A stretch of 64,000 bases of DNA from Bin87 sp963665395 (GTDB lineage: Bacteria; Chloroflexota; Dehalococcoidia; Lucifugimonadales; UBA3495): assembly GCA_963665395.2 (NCBI GenBank), contig OY762251.1:2356001-2420000 (forward strand), written 5' to 3'. Below are positions 7,509 through 15,715 of the stretch, piece after piece. Below the pieces are notes generated by a model. It worked only from the letters and a program-made list of their open reading frames with translations, was not told the DNA's origin and did not search any database. A program made the position numbers and the translations under genes. Every line of letters starts with the position of its first letter. The stretch's first letter is position 1.

Positions 7509-8212
7509 TGTAGCATTCTCAATTCGGATGATGTTGCCGCGTCTGCCGGCGCATCGCGCGCTACCCGCCCTCCGGCCAGCGCCAGCGTCCGACCGGCCCA
7601 AGCCAGGCCGATCTCGGCGTTGTGGGTGGTCAGCAGTGCCGACTTGCCATCGGCGGCCCACTGTGCCAGGAATTCTCCCAAAGCCGATGCCGAAGCGGTG
7701 TCGAGACCCGATTCGGGTTCGTCAAGAAGCAGCACGACCGGCTCGTGCAATATGGCGCGGGCTATGGACAGCCGTTTTTGCATCCCGTGGGACAAGGTGC
7801 GGACGCGCCGGTCGGCCCGGTCGGATAGATCAAGCTGCTCAAGCACCTGACCGACCCGACGGCGGTGGTCCGCGACGCCGTACAACTTGCAATAAAAGTC
7901 CAGGTTCTCGCGGCAGGTGAGATCGCTATAGAGCATGGTTTGGTGCCCCGCGAATCCCACCAGACGCCTTGCCGCGCCGCCAGTACGCCCCATGCGTCGG
8001 CCGGCGATGTGAACCGATCCGGAGTCCGGACGCGCCAGGCCGGCGAGGACGCGCAGCAGGGTGGTTTTGCCGGCCCCGTTGGCGCCGAAGAGCACGGCAA
8101 TCTCTCCCCAGCCGACGGAGAGGTCAATCCCGCGCAGCACGGCCCGGTCGCCGTAGTCCTTGCGAATCCCGGCGACGGAGATCGCAGCGACCCCGGAGGA
8201 CGCGACATTCAT
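7505..8212 (-). CDS. ccmA: Heme exporter ATP-binding protein CcmA
   Basis: ABC ATPase of 235 residues that energises CcmB/CcmC release of holo-CcmE. Walker A is GANGAGKTTLL near residue 39, the signature is LSHGMQKRLSIARA near residue 133, Walker B is VVLLLDEPESGLD, and the H-loop is LLTTHN. It starts at ATG 8212, nine bases from the upstream acyl-CoA ligase stop with no Shine-Dalgarno of its own, so it probably depends on coupling to that gene. The stop overlaps the next gene. Confidence 0.92.
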   Translation of the reverse strand: MNVASSGVAAISVAGIRKDYGDRAVLRGIDLSVGWGEIAVLFGANGAGKTTLLRVLAGLARPDSGSVHIAGRRMGRTGGAARRLVGFAGHQTMLYSDLTCRENLDFYCKLYGVADHRRRVGQVLEQLDLSDRADRRVRTLSHGMQKRLSIARAILHEPVVLLLDEPESGLDTASASALGEFLAQWAADGKSALLTTHNAEIGLAWAGRTLALAGGRVARDAPADAATSSELRMLQ

Positions 8213-8221
8213 GCGGGCGAA

Positions 8222-9835
8222 TCAGCCGTGGCTTTCAAACTGCTCGCGCAGCGCCTTTTTGTCGAACTTGCCCACGCTGGTCTTGGGGATTTCGTCGATG
8301 AACACCACATCGTCGGGCAGCCACCAGCGGGCAAAGTCGGGCCGGATGAATTCAAGAATGACGTCCTTGGTAAGCTGGGCGGAGGCACTAGCGCGGGGCA
8401 CCACGCACGCCAGGGGCCGTTCCTGCCATTGCGGGTGTGGGATGGCGATTACGGCGGCTTCCAGCACGTCGGGGTGGGCCATGATGGCGGATTCCAGATC
8501 CACGGAGGAAATCCACTCGCCGCCGCTTTTCACCATGTCCTTCACCCGGTCCACGATCTGAATGTAGCCGTCAGGGTCGATGGAAGCGATGTCGCCGCTG
8601 TGATACCAGCCGTCGATGAAAGTTTCGGCGCTGCGCTCGTCGTTCACGTATTCGTCGGCGACCCACGGGCCGCGGAACCAGAGCTCGCCGCGCTGCTCGC
8701 CGTCCCACTGCGCCGTGGCGCCGTTTTCGTCCACCAGCTTCATCTCGATGCCGGGAGCGATTACGCCCTGTTTGGCGGAAAGGGCCAACTGTTCCGTATC
8801 GGAAAGGTCGTCCAGCCAGGTGCGCCGTCGGTTCACCGAAATAAGGGGCGCGGCCTCGGTCATGCCGTAAGCATGTACTATCTCAACACCCAGCTGTTCC
8901 CGATACGCTTGCAATATCGCCAGGGGAACGGCGGAGCCGCCGCTGATGATCTGTTTCAGGGAAGAGAGGTCGTATTCGACGCCGGCGCGTTGCAGGTAAT
9001 CCAGCACGCCGATCCAGATGGTGGGCACCCCGGCGCTGAAGGTCACGCCTTCGCTCTCCACCAGTTCGCAGATTACCCTGGGGTCGGGACGAACGCCGGG
9101 AAAAATCTGGTCGGCGCCGACCATGGTGGAACTGTAGGGCAGGCCCCAGCAGTTGGCGTGGAACATGGGAACGATGGCCATAACCCGGTCCCGCTCGGAC
9201 AGGGCCAGCACATCCACGGCGGATGATGCCATGGAATGCAGGTACACGGCGCGGTGGGAGTAGGCGACTCCCTTGGGAAGGCCCGTGGTGGCGGAGGTAT
9301 AGCACAAGCCCATGGTGGCATATTCGTCAACGCTTGCCGGGCTGTACTCCGGGGATGCGGCATCCAGGATGGTTTCGTAGGCGACGGCGTTGGGCAGCGT
9401 GGTGGATACTTCGTCCGGTTCGGCCAGGATCACGAAATGCTGCACGGTGGTCAGGCGGTCGGCAATGGCCCCTATTAACGGCGCCAGGTCCGGGTCGATC
9501 AGCAGCGCCTTGTCGCCAGCGTGGTTGATGATGTAGGCCATGTCGTCGGGCGCCAACCGGATGTTGATGGTATGCACCACGGCGCCGATGGTGGGCGGCG
9601 CGAAGTAGGCTTCCAGGTGCCGGTAGTTGTTCCAGGCGAAGGTTCCCACCCGGTCGCCTGGGCCGATGCCCAACTCGCGCAGGGCGTTGCCCAAGCGGGC
9701 CGTGCGGGCGAACATATCGGCATAGGTGTAACGATGAGCGCCTTCTCCCACGCGGGTAATGATGCGCTTATTGGGAAACTGGGTCGCCGCCCGTTCCAGG
9801 ATGCGGTGGGCCAGGAGTTCGTAGTGCATCGTCAT
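8222..9835 (-). CDS. Fatty acyl-CoA synthetase (AMP-forming)
   Basis: The 537-residue ANL-superfamily enzyme activates a carboxylic acid to acyl-AMP and then the CoA thioester; the closest type by eye is the medium/long-chain fatty-acid ligase AlkK group. The phosphate-binding loop YTSATTGLPKG (residues 180-189) has Ala where most members have Gly. Further motifs are YGMTEAAP, YHSGDIASIDPDGYI, the hinge DRVKDMVKSGGEWIS and the C-terminal catalytic lysine in IPKTSVGKFDKK. GGAGG lies five bases before the start. It is 41 bases after the SDR gene and nine before ccmA, so it appears co-transcribed with both. The exact acid is unknown. Confidence 0.9.
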   Translation of the reverse strand: MTMHYELLAHRILERAATQFPNKRIITRVGEGAHRYTYADMFARTARLGNALRELGIGPGDRVGTFAWNNYRHLEAYFAPPTIGAVVHTINIRLAPDDMAYIINHAGDKALLIDPDLAPLIGAIADRLTTVQHFVILAEPDEVSTTLPNAVAYETILDAASPEYSPASVDEYATMGLCYTSATTGLPKGVAYSHRAVYLHSMASSAVDVLALSERDRVMAIVPMFHANCWGLPYSSTMVGADQIFPGVRPDPRVICELVESEGVTFSAGVPTIWIGVLDYLQRAGVEYDLSSLKQIISGGSAVPLAILQAYREQLGVEIVHAYGMTEAAPLISVNRRRTWLDDLSDTEQLALSAKQGVIAPGIEMKLVDENGATAQWDGEQRGELWFRGPWVADEYVNDERSAETFIDGWYHSGDIASIDPDGYIQIVDRVKDMVKSGGEWISSVDLESAIMAHPDVLEAAVIAIPHPQWQERPLACVVPRASASAQLTKDVILEFIRPDFARWWLPDDVVFIDEIPKTSVGKFDKKALREQFESHG

Positions 9836-9876
9836 GGCAACCTCCGTGTCCGTTTGACGGTCGCGCGTCGGGGTGG

Positions 9877-10671
9877 TTAGGGGTGCTTGATGCTGACGCC
9901 GCCGTCGATGGCCCAGGTCTGGCCCGTTACGTAGGATGCGGCGGGGGAGGCCAGGTACACCGCCAGGTAGCCGACCTCAATGAGACGGCCAACGCGGGCC
10001 AACGGGATAGTCTCGCCGGCGGCAGCGTCGCGGGCGGCAAAGGCTGCTTCGGGCATCTGCTCCGGGTCGGGGAACGAGCCGGGAGCGATGGCGTTGCAGC
10101 GAATGCCGAAGGGCGCCCACTCCTGGGCCACCACCTCGGTGAAGCGCATCAGGCCGGCTTTGGCGGCGTCGTAGGCGGCGGACATGGGGCGACCCCGGAA
10201 GGACGCCCAGCCGCTGATGTTGATGACGTTGCCCTGGCCGCGCTCCAGCAGATGCGGACCCACGGCGCGGCAGCCCTGGAACGCCTCGGTGAGGTTGATG
10301 TCAACGATGCTGTGCCACTCAGTTTCGGTCATGCCGGGGATGTCGCTGCCGGGCAATTGGACGACGGGTTTGCGGATGGCGTCGCCCACGCAGTTGACCA
10401 GAGTGTCGATGTGTCCGAATTCGGCGATGGTTTGGGCGACGATGGCGTCGGTATCGGTGGCGGTGGTGGCGTCGCCGGTGAGGGGCAGGCATTGTTGGCC
10501 TATGGCGCGGACTTCCTCGGCGACTTTGTTGACGCCGGTGTGGGTCAGGCCGGTGACGGCCACGTCGGCGCCGGCCTGGGCAAATGCCAACGCGATACCT
10601 TTTCCAATCCCGCGCCCCGCGCCCACCAGCAGGACTTTCTGGCCCGAAACGTCGAAGATGTCCAAGCTCAT
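9877..10671 (-). CDS. Short-chain dehydrogenase/reductase
   Basis: This 264-residue classical SDR has the nucleotide-binding VGAGRGIGKG near residue 16, NCVG at 93, the catalytic Ser near 153 and Tyr167/Lys171 in AAYDAAKAG. The C-terminus YVTGQTWAIDGG is typical of FabG-like members. The start at 10671 is preceded by AGGAG with a seven-base spacer; the frame is open for 500 bases more but without coding character. It leads the minus-strand block with the acyl-CoA ligase. A role in acyl-chain or hydroxy-acid oxidation is plausible, but the substrate cannot be read. Confidence 0.88.
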   Translation of the reverse strand: MSLDIFDVSGQKVLLVGAGRGIGKGIALAFAQAGADVAVTGLTHTGVNKVAEEVRAIGQQCLPLTGDATTATDTDAIVAQTIAEFGHIDTLVNCVGDAIRKPVVQLPGSDIPGMTETEWHSIVDINLTEAFQGCRAVGPHLLERGQGNVINISGWASFRGRPMSAAYDAAKAGLMRFTEVVAQEWAPFGIRCNAIAPGSFPDPEQMPEAAFAARDAAAGETIPLARVGRLIEVGYLAVYLASPAASYVTGQTWAIDGGVSIKHP

Positions 10672-10857
10672 GGCATCACTCCTATGCGATAAAGTTTTCG
10701 GGGCGAGGGCAACGCAATGGTGCCATATTGCGGTAAGTTGGGCAACCATCGTTACGCCGTAAGTGAGAATGCGGCTGAAAGGTCTGCGGCGTGGCGAACC
10801 GGATTGGCGATGGGGTAAAATCAGGCAACACTTTGATTGAAATGCGAGGTGCGGGAA

Positions 10858-11244
10858 ATGCCCAGGGAGAGCAATCGGGTTGTGTACCCGCCCGAGGGAT
10901 GGACCAATTCTTTGACCGCCGAGTACGTCGGGCCGGATCGTTTCGGCAACGGCGAAGTCTTTGACGCCCGATTGGGCGACGAGCCGCTGGTGCAACTGAT
11001 TTTCGACCAGCGGGACGACGAGATTACGGTACGCTGCCTGCGGTGCGAGGAGCAATCGCAGGCGTTCGGGCGGTTCATGGCGCATCCGATGATCGGCATT
11101 GTCAGCATCAACGCCACCGCGTTGCTGGTGCCGATGAACACCCCGCGCATCATGAAGCACCTGGCCGACGTCCATGAGGAACCGCTGAACGGCATGGACG
11201 ACATGGACTTTTTCAACTGCCTGCTGGACAGCTGTGGGCTGTAG
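10858..11244 (+). CDS. Uncharacterised conserved-looking protein
   Basis: The 128-residue soluble protein starts at ATG 10858 with GAGG eight bases before it. It has no signal peptide or membrane segment. A CxxC pair occurs in RCLRCEEQS near residue 61, and the C-terminus is rich in Met and Asp. I do not recognise a family. It is divergent from the SDR gene and precedes the GMC oxidoreductase by over 50 bases, so it may share a promoter region with either. Confidence 0.6.
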   Translation: MPRESNRVVYPPEGWTNSLTAEYVGPDRFGNGEVFDARLGDEPLVQLIFDQRDDEITVRCLRCEEQSQAFGRFMAHPMIGIVSINATALLVPMNTPRIMKHLADVHEEPLNGMDDMDFFNCLLDSCGL

Positions 11245-11502
11245 TGTTGGCGACTCTCAATGTACGTTGAACGCGAGGATCCGGGTGGCTGACTGATGCT
11301 TGACCACGAGACCGCCATGCGCGAGCAGTACCGCCGCAGCCCTGATTTGAAAGAGTTGCAGTATGGAAGGGCGCTTGACTACCTAACGAGCGGGAGCGGA
11401 CCGGAAGTTAGAATTGCTTACCGGATTCTGCGCCGAATGGATTACACCGACAAGGAAATCGACGACTTGCGACAACAAACGCAGGTCGTCGGTGGAGGTT
11501 GC

Positions 11503-13053
11503 ATGAGTTACGACTACATTATCGTCGGCGGTGGCTCCGCCGGCTGCACGCTGGCGGCGCGGCTGACCGAAGATCCCGATGTATCAGTGCTGCTGCTGGA
11601 GGCCGGGCCGGATTACCCCGACTTTGAACATCTGCCCATTGACCTGAAGAACGGCAACAATGTCTGGCGTTCCGCGTATGGACCGCATAGTTGGGGCTAC
11701 ACGGCCAAGGGTACGCCACAACAGGAGGAACCCATCATCATCCCTCGCGGCAAGGCCATGGGCGGCTCCAGCAGCATTAACGGACAGGTGCTGTTCCGTG
11801 GGGTGCCCGAGGACTACGACAACTGGGCGGTGTGGGGCAACGACGAATGGTCCTTCACCAAGGTGCTGCCGTATTTCCGCCGGCTGGAGAACGATCTGGA
11901 CTTCGGCGGCGACGACTTTCACGGCAATTCCGGCCCCATTCCGGTGCGGCGTTACAAGCGAGAGGAATGGCTGCCGGTGGCCGAGGCTTTTTACGACACC
12001 TGCCGCGCCCTGGGCTTCCCCGAAGACGCCGACCAGAACCATCCCGATTCCAATGGCATAGCGGCGCGGCCTCTGAACAACATCGACGGCGTGCGGATGA
12101 GCACGTCGCTAACGTACCTGTCCATGTCCCGACACCGGCTTAACCTGACGGTGCGGGGCAACGTGGTGACCCGCCGGGTGCTCTTCGACGACAAGACGGC
12201 CATCGGCGTCGAGGCAGAAAGCGGCGGCGAGGTTTTCGAGGTGTACGGCGAGCAGATTATCCTCAGCGCCGGCGCCATCGCCTCGCCGCAGATACTTTTG
12301 CTGTCAGGGGTTGGCCCGGCGGAGCATCTCCGGGAAATGGGCATTCCGGTTATCCACGAAATGACCGGCGTGGGCGAAAACCTGCGGGACCATCCCGCGG
12401 TATTCAGCCTGTTTCGCGGCATCGGTGACCCACCGGAACTAGACGCCCCAAGCATCCAGGTGGGCCTGCGCTACAGCCCGGAGGGAACCGGAACCCGCGG
12501 CGACATTCAGCTTTCGCCCATCCTGATGACCAGCGAGCACCGCCCGGCCAGCGTCAACATCGAGTCCGACGATTTCCACTTCGGGTTCAGCGCAGCGTTG
12601 CAGAATGCGGCCACTGCAGGCCGGCTCCGGCTGGCGTCCACCGACCCCCACGTGCAGCCCGACCTGTTCTACGATTACCTGTCCGACCCGGTGGACCGGC
12701 AGCGAATGCGGGCGGCGGTTCGCCTAGCCTTGCAGATAGCGGAGCAGCCAACTTTCCGGCAATTCGTGGCCGAGCGATTGTCTCCCACCGATGAAGACTT
12801 GGCCTCCGAGGCAGCATTGGACCAGTGGATGCTGCGCAACGCCTACACCCAGCACCACTCCTCCGGCACCTGCAAGATGGGGCCGGGTTCGGATTTGGAC
12901 GCGGTTGTGGACCAGTATTGCCGGATCTACGGGATGCGGAACATCAGAGTGGTGGACGCCTCGGTGATGCCCGACGTGATCCGCGCCAACACCAACGCCA
13001 CCACGATCATGATTGCCGAGCGGGTGGCGGACTTCATCAAGGAAGGGAAATAG
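11503..13053 (+). CDS. GMC-family FAD oxidoreductase (alcohol/choline dehydrogenase type)
   Basis: From ATG 11503 the protein is 516 residues, the usual size for choline/alcohol dehydrogenases of the glucose-methanol-choline family. It has the FAD-binding YDYIIVGGGSAGCTLAARL at the N-terminus, GC signature GKAMGGSSSINGQV near residue 86, a second signature SAGAIASPQILLLSG, and the catalytic His in YTQHHSSGTCKMG with Asn/His partner in RANTNATTIMIAE. GGAGG lies just before this ATG. The frame is also open without stop back to an ATG at 11296, adding 69 residues of plausible protein sequence; that longer start cannot be excluded. Substrate is probably an alcohol or polyol. Confidence 0.9.
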   Translation: MSYDYIIVGGGSAGCTLAARLTEDPDVSVLLLEAGPDYPDFEHLPIDLKNGNNVWRSAYGPHSWGYTAKGTPQQEEPIIIPRGKAMGGSSSINGQVLFRGVPEDYDNWAVWGNDEWSFTKVLPYFRRLENDLDFGGDDFHGNSGPIPVRRYKREEWLPVAEAFYDTCRALGFPEDADQNHPDSNGIAARPLNNIDGVRMSTSLTYLSMSRHRLNLTVRGNVVTRRVLFDDKTAIGVEAESGGEVFEVYGEQIILSAGAIASPQILLLSGVGPAEHLREMGIPVIHEMTGVGENLRDHPAVFSLFRGIGDPPELDAPSIQVGLRYSPEGTGTRGDIQLSPILMTSEHRPASVNIESDDFHFGFSAALQNAATAGRLRLASTDPHVQPDLFYDYLSDPVDRQRMRAAVRLALQIAEQPTFRQFVAERLSPTDEDLASEAALDQWMLRNAYTQHHSSGTCKMGPGSDLDAVVDQYCRIYGMRNIRVVDASVMPDVIRANTNATTIMIAERVADFIKEGK

Positions 13054-13103
13054 GCGTCCAAGGTCAAAACACGGGGACGCAATCGCCAGGCGCAGGAGTT
13101 TGT

Positions 13104-13409
13104 ATGGACGACAATGTGGTTACCGTGGTCAAGGAGACCAAGTCCTCGGAAATCGAGACCACCTACGAGGTGGTGCTGATCCATTCTGGAGAGGGCTATG
13201 CGGCGATCTGCCCGGCCCTGCGCGGCTGCGTATCGCAAGGGCTGGACGAGGCGGATGCGCTGGAAAACATTAAAGAAGCCATTACCGGATGGCTGAAGGC
13301 CGAAGCTCGCGACATCGAGCAACGCACGCGCGCGATGGTAGATGAGTACCGCACTGCCGGCTTTCCCGTCAAGGTCGATACCGTCAGCGTAAGTCGGATA
13401 AGCGTCTGA
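13104..13409 (+). CDS. hicB: HicB-family antitoxin
   Basis: The 101-residue protein has the HicB partial RNase H fold: a strand with TYEVVLIHSGEGYAAICPALRGCVSQGLDEADALENIKEAI, matching the family pattern of EGGYxAxCPxLPGCxxxGxTxEEAxxNIxEAI. The C-terminus may hold the short DNA-contact region. AGGAG lies six bases before ATG 13104. Its stop overlaps the start of the toxin gene (TGATG), so the pair is one translational unit that would repress its own promoter. Confidence 0.88.
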   Translation: MDDNVVTVVKETKSSEIETTYEVVLIHSGEGYAAICPALRGCVSQGLDEADALENIKEAITGWLKAEARDIEQRTRAMVDEYRTAGFPVKVDTVSVSRISV

Positions 13410-13702
13410 TGCCGCCATTTATCCCCGGCGTTTCATTCGCGGATGCGTTGGCAAGATTCAGGCTGATTGGTTGGGAGGACGACGGTCAGGAAGGTTCGCA
13501 TCATTATCTGGCACATCCTAAAATGCCCGGCACCCGCATCTTCCTGCCTGACCACCGGAGTCGCGATTTGCACCCGGTGACGTTGGGGGCCGCCGTGGAA
13601 TATGCGGGATTGACTGCCGCGCAATTCCGTCAGCTGACCGGCAGCGGCCGGCGACGCAATGCCCGCCGGATCCGGCGGGAGGTGTACAGGATGGCGGATT
13701 AG
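13409..13702 (+). CDS. hicA: HicA-family mRNA interferase toxin
   Basis: The 97-residue protein has the double-stranded-RNA-binding-like HicA core: GWEDDGQEGSHHYLAHP with the catalytic-position histidine, then RIFLPDHRSRDLHPVTLGA and a final helix with GLTAAQF. HicA cleaves mRNA in a ribosome-independent way when HicB is lost. The N-terminus is longer than in minimal HicA, and a basic C-terminal tail (RRRNARRIRRE) is added. Gene order is hicB then hicA. Confidence 0.85.
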   Translation: MPPFIPGVSFADALARFRLIGWEDDGQEGSHHYLAHPKMPGTRIFLPDHRSRDLHPVTLGAAVEYAGLTAAQFRQLTGSGRRRNARRIRREVYRMAD

Positions 13703-13785
13703 CTCGATTCAGAAATACCTGGCCGACCATAGGATGCTAAACTGTCCGTCAATCAGTGACTTTACACAGAGGACGGCACCAGACC

Positions 13786-15201
13786 ATGACTACTTCGGCA
13801 ACTCGTATCGAACGCGACTCCATGGGCGAGATGCAGGTTCCCGCCGACGCGCTGTACGGCGCGTCAACCATGCGGGCCGTGCTCAACTTCCCCATCAGCG
13901 ACCTGCGTTTTCCGCGACAGTTCATCCGCGCCCTGGGCCTCATTAAACTGGCGGCGGCGCGGACCAATATGGACCTGGGAGTCCTTGACGCCACGGTGGG
14001 CGAAGCCATCGTACAGGCTGCCCAGGAAGTCGCCGACGGCAAGCACGACACGCACTTCGTCCTGGACATTTTCCAGACCGGCTCCGGCACGTCCACCAAC
14101 ACCAACGCCAACGAGGTCATCGCCAACCGGGCTTCGCAGATTATGGGCGGCGACCTGGGCTCCCGGCTGGCGCATCCCAATGACCAGGTGAACCTGGGAC
14201 AGTCGTCCAACGACGTGATCCCCACGGCCATTCACCTGGCGGCCCTGCTGGGTATGAAGGAGGATTTGATTCCAGCTTTGGAATCCCTCCGGGTATCCCT
14301 GCAAGCCAAAGCCGACGAGTTCTGGCCAATCGTTAAAACCGGGCGGACTCACTTGCAGGACGCCACTCCGGTTCGGTTGGGCCAGGAGTTCAGCGGCTAC
14401 GCCGGGCAGGCGGAATACAGCATCACTCGGGTGCGTCGCGCCCAAGAAGCGTTGGCCGAGGTTGCTCTGGGCGGCACGGCGGTGGGCACCGGGGTCAATA
14501 CCCACCCAGAGTCCTCCCAACGCACCTGCGCCCGTTTGCAGGAAATGACCGGGGTGAGCATCCGGGAAACCGGCAACCATTTCCAAGCGCAGTCGGCTCT
14601 GGACGGCATCGTGGAGGCCAGTGGCCAACTGAAGACGGTGGCCATCAGCCTGCACAAGATTGCCAACGACATCCGCTTTCTAGGCTGTGGCCCCCGAGCC
14701 GGCCTGGGCGAGATAAACGTCCCGGAGGTGCAGCCCGGCAGCAGCATCATGCCGGGCAAGGTGAACCCGGTGATTTCGGAGTCAGTGATCCAGGTGTCGG
14801 CTCACGTGGTGGGCAACGATGCTGCGGTGGCGCTGGCCGGCGCCGGAGGCTACTTCGAGCTGAACACCATGATGCCACTGGCCGCCTATAACCTGTTGCA
14901 GTCGGTGTCGCTGCTGGCGGCGTCGGCGCAGAACTTCGCGGATCAGTGCGTGGTGGGCATCACTGCCACCGACACCGGGCCGGCAATGGTGGAAAAAGGC
15001 TTGATGCTGGGTACGGCGTTGGCGCCGTCCATCGGGTATGACGCGGCCGCCGGGATCGCCAAAAAAGCGGCGGAAACCGGGATGACAATCCGCGAAATCG
15101 CGCGGGCTGATACTTCACTCAGCGAGGCCGAACTGGACGCTCTGCTCAACCCGGAGGAGATGACCAAGCCCAGCCTGGAGGTTCGCGGCGGCGGAGGGTA
15201 G
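13786..15201 (+). CDS. fumC: Class II fumarate hydratase
   Basis: The 471-residue protein belongs to the fumarase/aspartase superfamily and should interconvert fumarate and malate in the citric acid cycle. Marks are FQTGSGTSTNTNANEV near residue 105, the active-site region KTGRTHLQDATPVRLGQE near 184, and the superfamily signature GSSIMPGKVNP near 318. Aspartate ammonia-lyase is the alternative, but TGNHFQAQSALD fits fumarase better. The start is ATG 13786; an earlier start at 13756 has no support. Confidence 0.9.
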   Translation: MTTSATRIERDSMGEMQVPADALYGASTMRAVLNFPISDLRFPRQFIRALGLIKLAAARTNMDLGVLDATVGEAIVQAAQEVADGKHDTHFVLDIFQTGSGTSTNTNANEVIANRASQIMGGDLGSRLAHPNDQVNLGQSSNDVIPTAIHLAALLGMKEDLIPALESLRVSLQAKADEFWPIVKTGRTHLQDATPVRLGQEFSGYAGQAEYSITRVRRAQEALAEVALGGTAVGTGVNTHPESSQRTCARLQEMTGVSIRETGNHFQAQSALDGIVEASGQLKTVAISLHKIANDIRFLGCGPRAGLGEINVPEVQPGSSIMPGKVNPVISESVIQVSAHVVGNDAAVALAGAGGYFELNTMMPLAAYNLLQSVSLLAASAQNFADQCVVGITATDTGPAMVEKGLMLGTALAPSIGYDAAAGIAKKAAETGMTIREIARADTSLSEAELDALLNPEEMTKPSLEVRGGGG

Positions 15202-15214
15202 GCGCCGCCGCTCG

Positions 15215-15667
15215 ATGGCTACCCATCCCGTGCCGCCAGAGGAGGATCCGCGGGAAACGTTGCTGAGCCGGCCCTGGCCCTGGCTCCGCATCGGCTTCCC
15301 CATATTTACCGCGCTGAGTTTGGCGGGCTATGGGGTGGTAATATGGTACGCAACTACCAAGGTGGACGAGAACGGGCCGGCCGGCACCGCGTACTTGATT
15401 GTGAGCAGTTTCCCGTTGGCCAGCGGCGCAGCCCTTGGGCTGAGCATCATCCTGACGGAGGTAATACGCACTACTATGGTAATTGCCGATTGGTTGGACC
15501 GGAAGTACGTTGAGCCGCTGAGGCAGAAAAGAGCGGAAGAGGACCGGCAACGTGAGGAAAAAGTCCGGGAAGCAGGCCGGCAAGAGGCCAATGCGCGCTG
15601 GCGAGAATGGAATAACCGTCGCCTGGTAGCGGAGGCCAATGGCGAACCCCCACCCGACGACGCCTAA
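15215..15667 (+). CDS. Uncharacterised membrane protein with C-terminal coiled coil
   Basis: The 150 residues contain two membrane segments (about 26-46 and 61-82) and then a long charged helix (residues 95-140) rich in Arg, Glu and Gln. It starts 13 bases after fumC and could share its transcript. No family is recognised. The architecture, two helices plus a charged cytosolic tail, recurs in the gene between ccmA and ccmB. Its 3' end is close to the IS66-type element, which does not disrupt it. Confidence 0.6.
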   Translation: MATHPVPPEEDPRETLLSRPWPWLRIGFPIFTALSLAGYGVVIWYATTKVDENGPAGTAYLIVSSFPLASGAALGLSIILTEVIRTTMVIADWLDRKYVEPLRQKRAEEDRQREEKVREAGRQEANARWREWNNRRLVAEANGEPPPDDA

Positions 15668-15715
15668 AAGTCTCCGTCTCGCGGCGTGTGCCTGAAAGTC
15701 ACCATTCCTGACAAC

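Noticed and set aside
10672..11175. N-terminal extension of the SDR gene
   Set aside because: It has no SDR-like content, and AGGAG with a correct spacer marks the ATG at 10671.
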